Origin: VMDH01 sp038108875
Lineage (GTDB): Bacteria; Pseudomonadota; Gammaproteobacteria; Magnimaribacterales; D2472
Assembly (NCBI GenBank): GCA_038108875.1
Contig: JAYNII010000010.1
Location: 1-43,772, forward strand
Length of the DNA: 43,772 bases
Reading direction: 5' to 3'
The position numbers were made by a program, and so were the translations under genes. Within the stretch, counting starts at the first letter, position 1. Each line of letters opens with the position of its first letter. Under the pieces are notes generated by a model. The model did no database searches. It was not told where the DNA came from and saw nothing but the letters and a program-made list of their open reading frames with translations. Positions 35,615 through 43,715 of this stretch are shown piece by piece.

Positions 35615-36485
35615 ACAGCTCAAGGGATGTCTTACAATCACTCTTATTGTATTGATTCTAACTATTGGGGTCATGATATTAACTCTTGTAAATATCCCTA
35701 GATTGATTCGAGTGCAATTAATAAAGGAGTCCATTGGGAGACTATCTAACGAAATTGGCTCTCTTATCGTTGCATCAATCAAAATTGCTTATACCCTGAT
35801 TCATAGGCCCTCCTGGTCTTTTCAACTTCCCAATAATCTACAAACACAAAAATGGTATATTGGGATGAGCAATCATTTGTCTTGGGGGGATATTTTTATT
35901 TTGCTCTTTGCTGGACATCGAAAAGTACCGCTCTTGAAGTTTTTTATGAAAGATGAGCTTAAGTGGATACCTATTCTGTATCTCGTCCATAAAACCTTAG
36001 ATATGCCTTTTCTAAAAAGACATTCTTTAAAAATCATTAAAAAAAATCCTTCTCTTAGAAAAGTTGATGAGCTATCTGCACAACAAGCTGCAAAAAAATT
36101 TGCAAGAAATCCCTCTGTAGCTTTTAGTTTTGCAGAAGGGACACGATTTACCCCATCTAAACATCTAGCTCAAGCATCTCCATATCTTCATTTACTAAAA
36201 CCAAAAATAGGAGCCTTAAGCACTGCTCTGCAAGGGATGTCTGAGGTTACTGAATTGCTGGATTTCACCATTATTTACAAAACCACCAAGCTCTCTGCTT
36301 GGAATTTTGCCTGTGGAGAGTTAAACCAAGCCAAAGTTATCGTAAAAGTTTATTCGCTTCCAAAAGAAATTCTTGCTAGAAACCACATGGACCGAAAATA
36401 TAAAGATGTTTTTCAGTCTTTCATTAATGAGATCTGGAAAGAAAAATCCCAAATCCTTGAAATAGAAAAAAAGCTTATCTCTTAA
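35598..36485 (+). CDS. YihG-like 1-acylglycerol-3-phosphate acyltransferase
   Basis: A membrane acyltransferase of the PlsC fold, likely to act on lysophosphatidic acid. I chose the ATG at 35598 (295 aa) because GGAAG lies upstream; an ATG at 35574 would add 8 residues with no ribosome binding site. Seen: a membrane segment (about 10-31), the NHxxxxD catalytic motif (H93, D98 in SNHLSWGDIF), TLDMPFLKRHS, and FAEGTRFTPSKH. These match E. coli YihG better than PlsC. It overlaps mazG by 17 bp and, at the other end, the convergent LLM oxidoreductase by 11 bp. Confidence 0.88.
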   Translation: MTWLIKQLKGCLTITLIVLILTIGVMILTLVNIPRLIRVQLIKESIGRLSNEIGSLIVASIKIAYTLIHRPSWSFQLPNNLQTQKWYIGMSNHLSWGDIFILLFAGHRKVPLLKFFMKDELKWIPILYLVHKTLDMPFLKRHSLKIIKKNPSLRKVDELSAQQAAKKFARNPSVAFSFAEGTRFTPSKHLAQASPYLHLLKPKIGALSTALQGMSEVTELLDFTIIYKTTKLSAWNFACGELNQAKVIVKVYSLPKEILARNHMDRKYKDVFQSFINEIWKEKSQILEIEKKLIS

Positions 36486-37467
36486 TGAGTTTAAAAAACT
36501 CTCTCTGAAGATCAGAACGGCTAGAATAAATCGTGGGTTGAATTCTTGCTATGTCTGTTTTATATCTTGTTGCAAGAGAGTTTGCAGCCTCAGCTGGGGT
36601 TCCAATGATTGCAAATTCTTCCAATATTTGATCAGGAATAATATCTCTCATCTTAGTCCACTCACCTTGTTTGGATAGCCTGTTAAGTTCTAGATGCAAA
36701 TCCTCAAAACCGTGAACCTCTAGCATTCCTTTGTATGCTGGCGTTGACCCATAAAAGGATATTTGTGATGCACAGGACACTCTTGCTTGATCAATTTCTT
36801 CTTGAGTCGAACCAAGCCCAACTATAAGGCCAATTGCTATTTCAAAGCCAGGTCTCTTATATCTATTTTCTAACGCGGGTAAGGTAAGTTCATGAAATGA
36901 CTTTGCTGAATGAAATGGGTGAACAATGATACCATCAGCAGATTCTGCGGCAGCCCTTAACATCATCGGTCCTACTGCTGCCATAAAAATTTTTGGAATT
37001 CCAAAGGGATTTTCTCTTGGATCAAAGAAAGGGGTCATTAACGTGTGGGAATAAAATTCACCTCTAAAATTAAGTGGCTCTTGAAATTGCCATGCATGCC
37101 ATATTGCTTTAATAGCAGATACCATTTCCCCCATTCTCCTGGCCGGACTAGACCATGGCATGGAAAATCTTTTTTCAATGTGCGGTTTTATTTGGGAACC
37201 AAGTCCAAGAATAAATCTACCTTTAGACATAAGTTGAAGATCGTAGCCTAAGTTTGCCAAAATCATTGGGTTCCTTGCAAAACCAATAGCGACTGATGTC
37301 ATCAAATCTATTTTTGATGTGGTTCCTGAGGCTACCGATAAGGGTATAAATGGATCATGAGGACCTTCAAAAGTATAAACGCCATCATAACCTTCTTCTT
37401 CAAAGGTTGCTGCTAGCTTTCCGGCTTGCAGATGGTCTCTAGTAATTAATGCAGCATCTATTTTCAT
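36475..37467 (-). CDS. Luciferase-like monooxygenase family oxidoreductase
   Basis: A 330-aa TIM-barrel flavin enzyme of the bacterial luciferase / F420-dependent family. Seen: GYDGVYTFEGPHDPF, TSVAIGFARNPMILA, the GRFILGLGSQIKPHIEKRF segment, and ADGIIVHPF. The nearest relatives I recall are annotated F420-dependent, but a gammaproteobacterium is more likely to use FMN; cofactor is undecided. It diverges from the nitronate monooxygenase gene with 58 bp between the starts, so the two flavoproteins may share a control region. Confidence 0.85.
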   Translation of the reverse strand: MKIDAALITRDHLQAGKLAATFEEEGYDGVYTFEGPHDPFIPLSVASGTTSKIDLMTSVAIGFARNPMILANLGYDLQLMSKGRFILGLGSQIKPHIEKRFSMPWSSPARRMGEMVSAIKAIWHAWQFQEPLNFRGEFYSHTLMTPFFDPRENPFGIPKIFMAAVGPMMLRAAAESADGIIVHPFHSAKSFHELTLPALENRYKRPGFEIAIGLIVGLGSTQEEIDQARVSCASQISFYGSTPAYKGMLEVHGFEDLHLELNRLSKQGEWTKMRDIIPDQILEEFAIIGTPAEAANSLATRYKTDIARIQPTIYSSRSDLQREFFKLIKR

Positions 37468-37525
37468 ATTGGGTATATTTATATTAACCTAGTTATGCAC
37501 TATCAAAAAATTTATAGGATAAGAG

Positions 37526-38662
37526 ATGAACTCAAGAATTTGTGAAATGCTGAATATTGAATTTCCATTAATTGCCTTCAGTCACTGCAAGGATGTGGTT
37601 GTTCAGGTTTCAAAGGCTGGTGGTATGGGTGTCCTTGGTGCAGTGGGAATGACCCCTCAAATCCTTGAGCAAGAACTTAAATGGATTGATGATCACATTA
37701 ATGGAATGCCTTATGGGGTTGATGTATTAATCCCTGCCTCATTTACAGGCAAACATGAGGATTTAAAACCTACAGATTGGGTACAAATGATCCCTCAGGA
37801 GTACAGAGATTTTAGAGCCGATGTTTTAAAAAAATTTGATCTTGATGGGGAGGAACTTAGAAAGCAAACAGAGCAAAATTCCAATTTCGGTAATAATATG
37901 CGAGATGAGACTGCTAAGAGATTGCTTGAAATAGCCTTTTCATATCCCATAAAGCTTATAGCGAATGCACTAGGTGTACCCCCTGCTTGGATGCTTGAGA
38001 TGGGTAAAAAAAATAATGTTCTAGTTGCAGCCCTAGTAGGAGCTAAAGAACATGCAATTAGACAAGTACAAGCAGGGGTTGATATTTTAGTTGTCTCCGG
38101 AACTGAAGGTGGAGGTCACTGTGGAAGTGTCTCAACTATGGTGCTGGTTCCTGAAGTAGCAAGAGCAATTAAACCGATCAAAGAAATACCTATTTTGGCT
38201 GCTGGAGGCATTGCAACAGGAGAGCAAATGGCAGGAATTATGGCAATGGGAGCCTCTGGGGTATGGTGTGCATCCGTTTTTCTAACGACCACTGAAGCTG
38301 AGACCTCTACAACAGTAAAAGAAAAAATGCTTCAAGCAACTTCTAGTCAAACTGTTAGATCTAGAAGTAGAACTGGCAAGCACTCAAGACAACTTAGATC
38401 TGCCTGGACGGATGCATGGGAGGCTAAAGATGCACCCGAACCACTTCCCATGCCACTTCAAACTATGGTGGGCGAGCCAGCCTTAAGAATTATAGATAAA
38501 GCTGCTGAAATTGGACATGAAGGAGCAAAACAACTAGCTACCTATTGGGTTGGTCAAGGTATAGGACTAGTCGAAGAAACCATAACAGCCGGTCAAACCG
38601 TCCAAAAATTTAAAGAAGAGTTCATTGAAGCTTTTGAAAAGATGCAAACTTTATTTGATTGA
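37526..38662 (+). CDS. Nitronate monooxygenase family protein
   Basis: A 378-aa FMN-dependent TIM barrel of the 2-nitropropane dioxygenase family. Seen: an N-terminal IEFPLIAFSHCKDVVVQVSK, KAGGMGVLGAVGM, the FMN phosphate region VSGTEGGGHCGSVST and LAAGGIATGEQMAG. Related proteins oxidise nitronates or act as enoyl reductases; the C-terminal 90 residues are less like classical NMOs, so the substrate is uncertain. An AGGATAAGAG ribosome binding site precedes the ATG. Confidence 0.85.
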   Translation: MNSRICEMLNIEFPLIAFSHCKDVVVQVSKAGGMGVLGAVGMTPQILEQELKWIDDHINGMPYGVDVLIPASFTGKHEDLKPTDWVQMIPQEYRDFRADVLKKFDLDGEELRKQTEQNSNFGNNMRDETAKRLLEIAFSYPIKLIANALGVPPAWMLEMGKKNNVLVAALVGAKEHAIRQVQAGVDILVVSGTEGGGHCGSVSTMVLVPEVARAIKPIKEIPILAAGGIATGEQMAGIMAMGASGVWCASVFLTTTEAETSTTVKEKMLQATSSQTVRSRSRTGKHSRQLRSAWTDAWEAKDAPEPLPMPLQTMVGEPALRIIDKAAEIGHEGAKQLATYWVGQGIGLVEETITAGQTVQKFKEEFIEAFEKMQTLFD

Positions 38663-38708
38663 ACTACCTTAAATATTAAATCAAGACAAAAGAAGCTGCT
38701 AATCAAAA

Positions 38709-39320
38709 TTAATAAGTTAAATCGATCAATTTTTCAAGTAAATCCATCCGGTCATTGCCAAAGAACATTTTGTCCTCATAAAAATAGGTTGGGGAACCAA
38801 AACCGCCCCTTTCGATTAACGCTTGAGTATTTTTCTTAAGTGCTACCTTCGCCTTTTCTGAGGTAATGTATGATTGAAAGTCAGACAAATTGAAGCCAAT
38901 TTTTTCACCTAATTCTAAAATACTCTCAATTGAAGAAATATCTACTTGATGCGTCCAATAGGCTGAAAATACTTCCTCTGCAAAAGCGGGGACTTTTCCT
39001 TGAGACTTAGCATATATACATCCTCGCATTGCGTTAACCGAATTGACGGGGAAAACCTTTGGCCAATTAATTTTTAGGTTTCTTACTTGCGCCCAGAGTT
39101 GAAGATCAGAAACAGCATATTTTGCTTTAAGGGGATTAGGGTTTTTTCTAATTTCATAAACATCTTGATTAACTGCATTAAATACACCGCCGACTAGTAT
39201 AGGATACCAAACAATGGATAGATTTTTACGCTCTGATATTGCTATAATTTCTCTGAAAGCTAAATAAGTCCATGGGCTTGAGCAATCAAAATAAAAATCA
39301 ATTTTTTTTAAATTCTTCAC
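38709..39320 (-). CDS. DsbA-fold 2-hydroxychromene-2-carboxylate isomerase family protein
   Basis: A 203-aa thioredoxin-fold protein of the kappa-GST / HCCA isomerase group. The N-terminus IDFYFDCSSPWTYLAF places Ser where DsbA has Cys, as in glutathione-dependent isomerases. C-terminal RGGFGSPTYFYEDKMFFGNDR has the family Pro loop and the FGxDR signature. A glutathione-dependent isomerase or transferase role is likely; the true substrate is unknown. The start is GTG at 39320, with no Shine-Dalgarno. It overlaps the 5' end of a longer reading of the prc gene. Confidence 0.85.
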   Translation of the reverse strand: MKNLKKIDFYFDCSSPWTYLAFREIIAISERKNLSIVWYPILVGGVFNAVNQDVYEIRKNPNPLKAKYAVSDLQLWAQVRNLKINWPKVFPVNSVNAMRGCIYAKSQGKVPAFAEEVFSAYWTHQVDISSIESILELGEKIGFNLSDFQSYITSEKAKVALKKNTQALIERGGFGSPTYFYEDKMFFGNDRMDLLEKLIDLTY

Positions 39321-39340
39321 TAAATAATTATAGGTTTAAA

Positions 39341-41377
39341 TTGAGCAATACAAAAAAAATAACCATACTTTCTCTTGCGCTTATTTTTGGGATGCTGAAT
39401 GCCCAATCAAAATTTGAGCCAATAGAATTGACGAATGAAAAGATTGCTCTTACTGATGAAATTGTTAAAAAAATCTCAAGCGAACATTTTTATAAAAAGA
39501 AAAATCTAGAAGAGCTTGATGAACAATTTGTTTCTAAACTTTTAGAAAGGTTGGACCCTAATAAGATTTATTTTACCAAAACAGAGATTTCAAATTTTGA
39601 AGCACAAAACTTTATTGATGCTACCTTTGATTTATCTATTGGATATCAGATTATCAATAACTATTTTCTTAAGCTTGAAATGGCAACTAACCATCAAATA
39701 TCAGTTATTGAGAACAAGGATTTAGATTTTTCTAAAGACGATTACATTGATGTATATCCAGACGACAATGAATGGGTCGAAAATATTTCTCAACTCCATG
39801 AAAGATGGGATGCAATTGCTAAAAATGATCTCCTGTCTTTAATATTAAGCAAAGAAAATGTTGATCACCAAGAAAACCTAATAAAGAGGTACAAAAGACG
39901 ACTGAGAAGTATTTCGCAAAGAAATGAGGAGGATATTTACTCCCTAGCAATTAATAGCATTACTAATCTTTTTGATCCTCACTCATCATATCTCTCCCCA
40001 AAATCAGCAGAAGATTTTGATATGCAAATGAGTTTGAAATTAGAGGGTATCGGCGCTTTATTGGGTACCGAAGACGACTATCCTCAAATAGTTAAACTTA
40101 TTAAAGGAGGTCCGGCAGAAAAATCAGGAAAAATTGAGCAAGAAGATTTGATAATCTCGGTAAGACAAATTGATGATGACGAACCAGTTGATGTGATTGG
40201 ATGGAGAATTGATGAGGTAGTTCAACTTATTAGAGGACCTTCTGGGTCAAAATTGGAATTAGAGCTTTCCTCAAAGGATCTTATAGAAGGAGAGCATAAA
40301 TTTGTTGTCCTAGAAAGAGAGGAAGTGAAACTTGAGGAACAAGCAGCTCAATCAAAAATAATTACCACTTCAATGGATGATAAGCAGATTAAACTAGGTA
40401 TTATTAACTTGCCTGCGTTCTATATAGATTTTAATGGATGGAGAAACAGAGATTCTGATTTTAGATCTAGTTCTAAAGATATAGAAAAGATCTTAGCTGA
40501 GTTTAATGAGCAGAATGTTGATGCTGTTCTACTAGACTTAAGAGGCAATTCCGGGGGCTCACTTTACGAAGCAAATAAGCTTACAGGCCTCTTTGTTGCT
40601 GCTGGACCAACCGTTCAAGTCAAAGAGAACAATGGTTTTGTGAGACCTTGGGGTGATGGGAGAGCAATTCAAGCATGGGAAAAACCATTAGCTGTATTGG
40701 TTGATAGATATTCTGCTTCTGCATCTGAAATTCTTGCTGGAGCGATTCAAGATTATGAAAGAGGAATTATTATTGGCGATCAGACTTTTGGTAAAGGCAC
40801 TGTACAAAAACTAGATACTCTCTCTGCAGGACAAATCAAAATCACTGAATCAAAGTTTTATAGAGTTTCTGGTGAAAGCACACAAAGGAAAGGGATCGTG
40901 CCTGATATATTATTACCAACCTATACCAGTCGAGATAATTTTGGTGAAGAGGCTCTTAAAACAGCCCTGCCATGGGATGTGATAAGACCAATAGGACATA
41001 AAAAATATGGAATTGATGATAATGCCTTGGAAGCAATTAGAATTTCATTTAACCATCGAGAACAAGAAGATCCAAATTTAACCTATATTTCATCATTTAG
41101 AAAAACTCTTGAAAATGAAAGAGATATTAAATTTTTGAGTTTAAATATTGAAAAAAGGAAGCAAGAAAAAGAGGACAGAGAAGAAAGGTATCTTGGGCTT
41201 GAGAATGCTAGGAGAAAAAGCTTGAATCTTGAAACATTTGATACCTATCAAGATCTTTTGGATTATCGCAGGGAGCTGGATGAAGTAATCGATATCCAAA
41301 ATGATCTATTGCTCAATGAAGCTTCAAAAATTACTACTGAATATGCAATCCAATTGCAAAATATTAAATCTGTATAA
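39341..41377 (+). CDS. prc: Carboxy-terminal (tail-specific) protease Prc
   Basis: Periplasmic S41 protease that degrades proteins with nonpolar C-termini and trims FtsI and MepS in E. coli. I chose the TTG at 39341 (678 aa): it starts SNTKKITILSLALIFGMLNA, a good signal peptide, and AGG lies about 7 nt upstream. The ATG at 39272 would add 23 polar residues before the signal and run antisense into the DsbA-fold gene. Seen: N-terminal helical domain, FDPHSSYLSP, PDZ domain (about 220-330), then the S41 site with Ser460 in YSASASEI and Lys485 in GKGTVQ, spaced 25 as in E. coli. Confidence 0.93.
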   Translation: MSNTKKITILSLALIFGMLNAQSKFEPIELTNEKIALTDEIVKKISSEHFYKKKNLEELDEQFVSKLLERLDPNKIYFTKTEISNFEAQNFIDATFDLSIGYQIINNYFLKLEMATNHQISVIENKDLDFSKDDYIDVYPDDNEWVENISQLHERWDAIAKNDLLSLILSKENVDHQENLIKRYKRRLRSISQRNEEDIYSLAINSITNLFDPHSSYLSPKSAEDFDMQMSLKLEGIGALLGTEDDYPQIVKLIKGGPAEKSGKIEQEDLIISVRQIDDDEPVDVIGWRIDEVVQLIRGPSGSKLELELSSKDLIEGEHKFVVLEREEVKLEEQAAQSKIITTSMDDKQIKLGIINLPAFYIDFNGWRNRDSDFRSSSKDIEKILAEFNEQNVDAVLLDLRGNSGGSLYEANKLTGLFVAAGPTVQVKENNGFVRPWGDGRAIQAWEKPLAVLVDRYSASASEILAGAIQDYERGIIIGDQTFGKGTVQKLDTLSAGQIKITESKFYRVSGESTQRKGIVPDILLPTYTSRDNFGEEALKTALPWDVIRPIGHKKYGIDDNALEAIRISFNHREQEDPNLTYISSFRKTLENERDIKFLSLNIEKRKQEKEDREERYLGLENARRKSLNLETFDTYQDLLDYRRELDEVIDIQNDLLLNEASKITTEYAIQLQNIKSV

Positions 41378-41385
41378 GGGTAATA

Positions 41386-42195
41386 ATGAAGATCTGCTCT
41401 TTCAATATTAATAGTATTAGAGCAAGGCCTCATCAATTAGCGCATATTAGAGATACTCTTGCTCCGGATGTAATTGGTCTTCAAGAAACCAAAGTCCATG
41501 ACAGTGAATTTCCAATAGAAATAGTTGAAGAACTTGATTATTACGTAGAGCATTGGGGGCAAAAAGGTCATTATGGAGTTGCTCTGTTGAGCAAAGAAAA
41601 ACCAAAGAATGTACTAAAAGGCTTTGTTCAAGATACTGATGAAGATCAAAAAAGATTTATTCAGGCAACCTATAATTTTGGTGAAGATGAAATAACTATT
41701 CTTAATGGCTATTTTCCTCAAGGTGAAAATTTAAGTCACGAAAGCAAGTTCCCTAAAAAGGTCAAATTCTATAAAGATCTTTCTGATCATATATCTGAAC
41801 TTTTGAAGAAAACAGAAAACATTGCTGTCATGGGAGACTTTAATGTTGCTCCTGCTGATATTGATGTTGGAATTGGAGAACAAAATGCCAAGAGATGGCT
41901 TAAAGATGGCAAATGTGCTTTTCTTCCCGAGGAAAGGGAGATGTGGAATAAAATTCTAGGTTTAGGTTTTTACGATAGTTGGAGACAAGTAAACCCAGAA
42001 GATTCAAAGACCTTCTCCTGGTTTGATTATCGCTCAAGAATGTTTGAAGATGATCCTAAAAGAGGTCTCAGAATAGATCATATTTTGTTGAGCAAAAGTT
42101 TAAATGAATCTTTGAAATCTGTTGGCATTGATTACGATGCTAGGGCCATGGAAAAGCCCTCTGACCACTGCCCCATTTGGGCTGAAATAAGTTAG
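41386..42195 (+). CDS. xthA: Exodeoxyribonuclease III
   Basis: AP endonuclease and 3'-5' exonuclease of base excision repair, 269 aa (E. coli 268). All active-site motifs are intact: E34 in GLQETKVHD, NGYFPQGEN, D150 and N152 in MGDFNVAP, RIDHILLS, and H261 in SDHCPIW. It is 8 bp downstream of prc. The stop interlocks with the tadA stop over TTAG. Confidence 0.97.
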   Translation: MKICSFNINSIRARPHQLAHIRDTLAPDVIGLQETKVHDSEFPIEIVEELDYYVEHWGQKGHYGVALLSKEKPKNVLKGFVQDTDEDQKRFIQATYNFGEDEITILNGYFPQGENLSHESKFPKKVKFYKDLSDHISELLKKTENIAVMGDFNVAPADIDVGIGEQNAKRWLKDGKCAFLPEEREMWNKILGLGFYDSWRQVNPEDSKTFSWFDYRSRMFEDDPKRGLRIDHILLSKSLNESLKSVGIDYDARAMEKPSDHCPIWAEIS

Positions 42196-42668
42196 TTTCT
42201 CCTAGCCTTAAAAAATCTTTGCATGATTTCCTTGCATTCATCCTTGAGAATCTCTTCTTCAAAACTAACGCTATGATTGTGAAACGATCGATCAAGAAAG
42301 CTATCTACCGAGACAATAGAGCCTGACTTAGGTTCTCGTGCTCCAAAAATGATATGGGAAATTCTTGCATCAATAATTGCTTTGGCACACATATGACATG
42401 GTTCAATCGTAGAAAATAGAATCGTGTCAACCAATCGATGGTTTCCTATATTCTTGCAAGCATCTTCAATAGCAAGGATTTCTGCATGCGCAAGAACGCT
42501 TCCTTTTGATAGCGTTTGATTAAAACCTCTTCCAATTATGTTCTCATTAGAGACAACAACAGCTCCAATTGGAACCTCCTGACTTAAAAAAGCTTGATAC
42601 GCGAGAGCGAGCGCCTCTTGCATATAGATCTGTTTTTGTTCGATATCAAAAATAATAGGTTTACTCAA
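42192..42668 (-). CDS. tadA: tRNA adenosine(34) deaminase
   Basis: Converts A34 to inosine in tRNA-Arg(ACG). The 158-aa zinc deaminase has H61 and E63 in LAHAEILAI and the two zinc cysteines C91 and C94 in EPCHMC. Length fits TadA. In several gammaproteobacteria tadA lies close to guaA; this is relevant to the guaA-like tail found at 43579-43596. It overlaps the nitroreductase gene by 8 bp. Confidence 0.95.
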   Translation of the reverse strand: MSKPIIFDIEQKQIYMQEALALAYQAFLSQEVPIGAVVVSNENIIGRGFNQTLSKGSVLAHAEILAIEDACKNIGNHRLVDTILFSTIEPCHMCAKAIIDARISHIIFGAREPKSGSIVSVDSFLDRSFHNHSVSFEEEILKDECKEIMQRFFKARRN

Positions 42669-43317
42669 AGATTTTTAACCATTGATCTGTAGATCTTCTT
42701 TGAGAATGTAATTCATTAACTTTAGCATGAGCGTCTTTATAACCGATTGCCATTCCACAAAAAATATTTAATTCACCTGGAACTGAAAAAAACTCTCTTA
42801 GACTATCTGGCTTAACTGCCCATGCTTCTTGTGCGCATGTATCAATGCCATGCTCCTGGGCTAGAAGCATAAAAGTTTGTAAGAACATACCAAGATCCGA
42901 CCATTGAGGAGGACCCATAGTTGCATCAACAAAGCAAAATAAAGCTGCAGGAGCCCCAAAGAAATTAAAGTTTTCCAATAAATGAGCAAATCTTGCAGCC
43001 TTATCATCACGAGGTATCGAAAGAAGCTCATACATAGCTTCACCTAATTCAAATCTCGAAGTTCTGTAAGGTTCCTTTAAATTTGGAGGATAAATTTCGT
43101 ATTGAGGTAACTCTGGATTTTCCCAATTCTTCATAAATTCTTTGAAATCAGTCATTTTCTTACCATTCAAAAGGTAAATATGCCAGGGTTGAAGGTTGCC
43201 ACCAGAAGGAGATCTTGAAGCCAACTTTAGTAAATTTACTAAAAGACTGGTTTCAATAGGTGTATCTAAGAATGCTCTGATAGACTTCCTAGAATTTACA
43301 GCATCTGAAACTTTCAT
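42661..43317 (-). CDS. Nitroreductase family flavoprotein
   Basis: A 218-aa FMN oxidoreductase of the NfsB/PnbA-like superfamily. The N-terminal SRKSIRAFLDTP motif and the ASRSPSGGNLQPWHIY phosphate/flavin region are typical, as are AQEAWAVKPDSLREFF and GMAIGYKDAHAKVN at the C-terminus. Substrates are probably nitroaromatics, quinones or enones. The ATG lies only 10 nt after the CCA end of tRNA-Leu on the same strand, and no Shine-Dalgarno fits in that gap. Confidence 0.92.
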   Translation of the reverse strand: MKVSDAVNSRKSIRAFLDTPIETSLLVNLLKLASRSPSGGNLQPWHIYLLNGKKMTDFKEFMKNWENPELPQYEIYPPNLKEPYRTSRFELGEAMYELLSIPRDDKAARFAHLLENFNFFGAPAALFCFVDATMGPPQWSDLGMFLQTFMLLAQEHGIDTCAQEAWAVKPDSLREFFSVPGELNIFCGMAIGYKDAHAKVNELHSQRRSTDQWLKIFE

Positions 43318-43327
43318 AACTTTGAAG

Positions 43328-43414
43328 TGGTGCCCAGAGCCGGACTTGAACCGGCACGAAGTTGCCTTCGAGGGATTTTAAGTCCCTTGTGTCTACCAAT
43401 TCCACCACCTGGGC
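43328..43414 (-). tRNA. tRNA-Leu(UAA)
   Basis: An 87-nt class II tRNA read on the minus strand, with the CCA encoded (43328-43330). The acceptor stem pairs GCCCAGG with TCTGGGC (one G-U) and the discriminator is A. The D arm has TGGTAGACA, the anticodon stem is AGGGA/TCCCT with loop CTTAAAA (anticodon TAA at 43378-43380), a long variable arm follows (CGAAGGCAACTTCGT) and the T arm is GCCGG/TTCAAGT/CCGGC. It decodes UUA and UUG. Confidence 0.97.
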
Positions 43415-43426
43415 CAACCGAAAAAT

Positions 43427-43432
43427 ATTATA
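43427..43432 (-). promoter_or_regulatory. -10 box of the tRNA-Leu promoter
   Basis: A perfect TATAAT on the minus strand lies 12 nt upstream of the mature tRNA 5' end, which allows a leader of about 6 nt. The -35 region near 43450-43455 (TTATTC) is poor. Confidence 0.5.
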
Positions 43433-43578
43433 GTTTAAATTATGGTTTTGAATAAGTTAATCTGGGAACATTATTAGATTTTATTGCACTTAATATTACT
43501 GGTTTTTAGCTCTCATATAAATACGAGGTTGTATAAAAAAAATAGCAGAATCAGACTTCTCTATTGATTTACGCTTCT

Positions 43579-43596
43579 TTATTCCCACTCAATAGT
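43579..43596 (-). other. guaA 3'-end-like fragment, candidate integrase attachment site
   Basis: On the minus strand this reads ACTATTGAGTGGGAATAA, which encodes Thr-Ile-Glu-Trp-Glu-stop, the C-terminus shared by most GMP synthases (GuaA). The frame is closed by a TAG at 43615-43617, so it is not the end of an intact guaA. The 3' end of guaA is a known insertion site for tyrosine-recombinase genomic islands, which leave a short copy of that end at the far border. The neighbouring tadA is a common guaA neighbour. This is an inference from an 18-base match. Confidence 0.5.
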
Positions 43597-43638
43597 AGAA
43601 CACCTCAGAACCCCCTATTTAACAAGGTCTCAAAATGG

Positions 43639-43656
43639 TGTGTCACATTTGTGTCA
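43639..43656 (+). repeat. Two direct TGTGTCA repeats, 11 bp apart
   Basis: TGTGTCA occurs at 43639-43645 and again at 43650-43656, one helical turn apart, about 45 bp from the guaA-like fragment. Short direct repeats near an attachment core can be arm sites for an integrase; here this is only a positional suggestion. Confidence 0.4.
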
Positions 43657-43696
43657 TACGAGTCCTTCTATATGACTAATCTTAAGTTTTAATCTG

Positions 43697-43715
43697 TCAA
43701 AATTAAAAATTTTGA
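43697..43715. repeat. AT-rich inverted repeat
   Basis: TCAAAATT-AAA-AATTTTGA, a perfect 8-bp inverted repeat with a 3-bp loop. It is too AT-rich and has no long T tract, so it is not a convincing terminator. It might be a protein-binding site or chance in AT-rich DNA. Confidence 0.4.

Noticed and set aside
38663..38708. Terminator between the convergent NMO and DsbA-fold genes
   Set aside because: No stable stem-loop or T tract is visible in the 46 bp.
43597..43620. Longer guaA remnant upstream of the T-I-E-W-E tail
   Set aside because: The in-frame codons 43597-43614 (minus strand) do not resemble GuaA and a TAG follows, so only the last few codons match.
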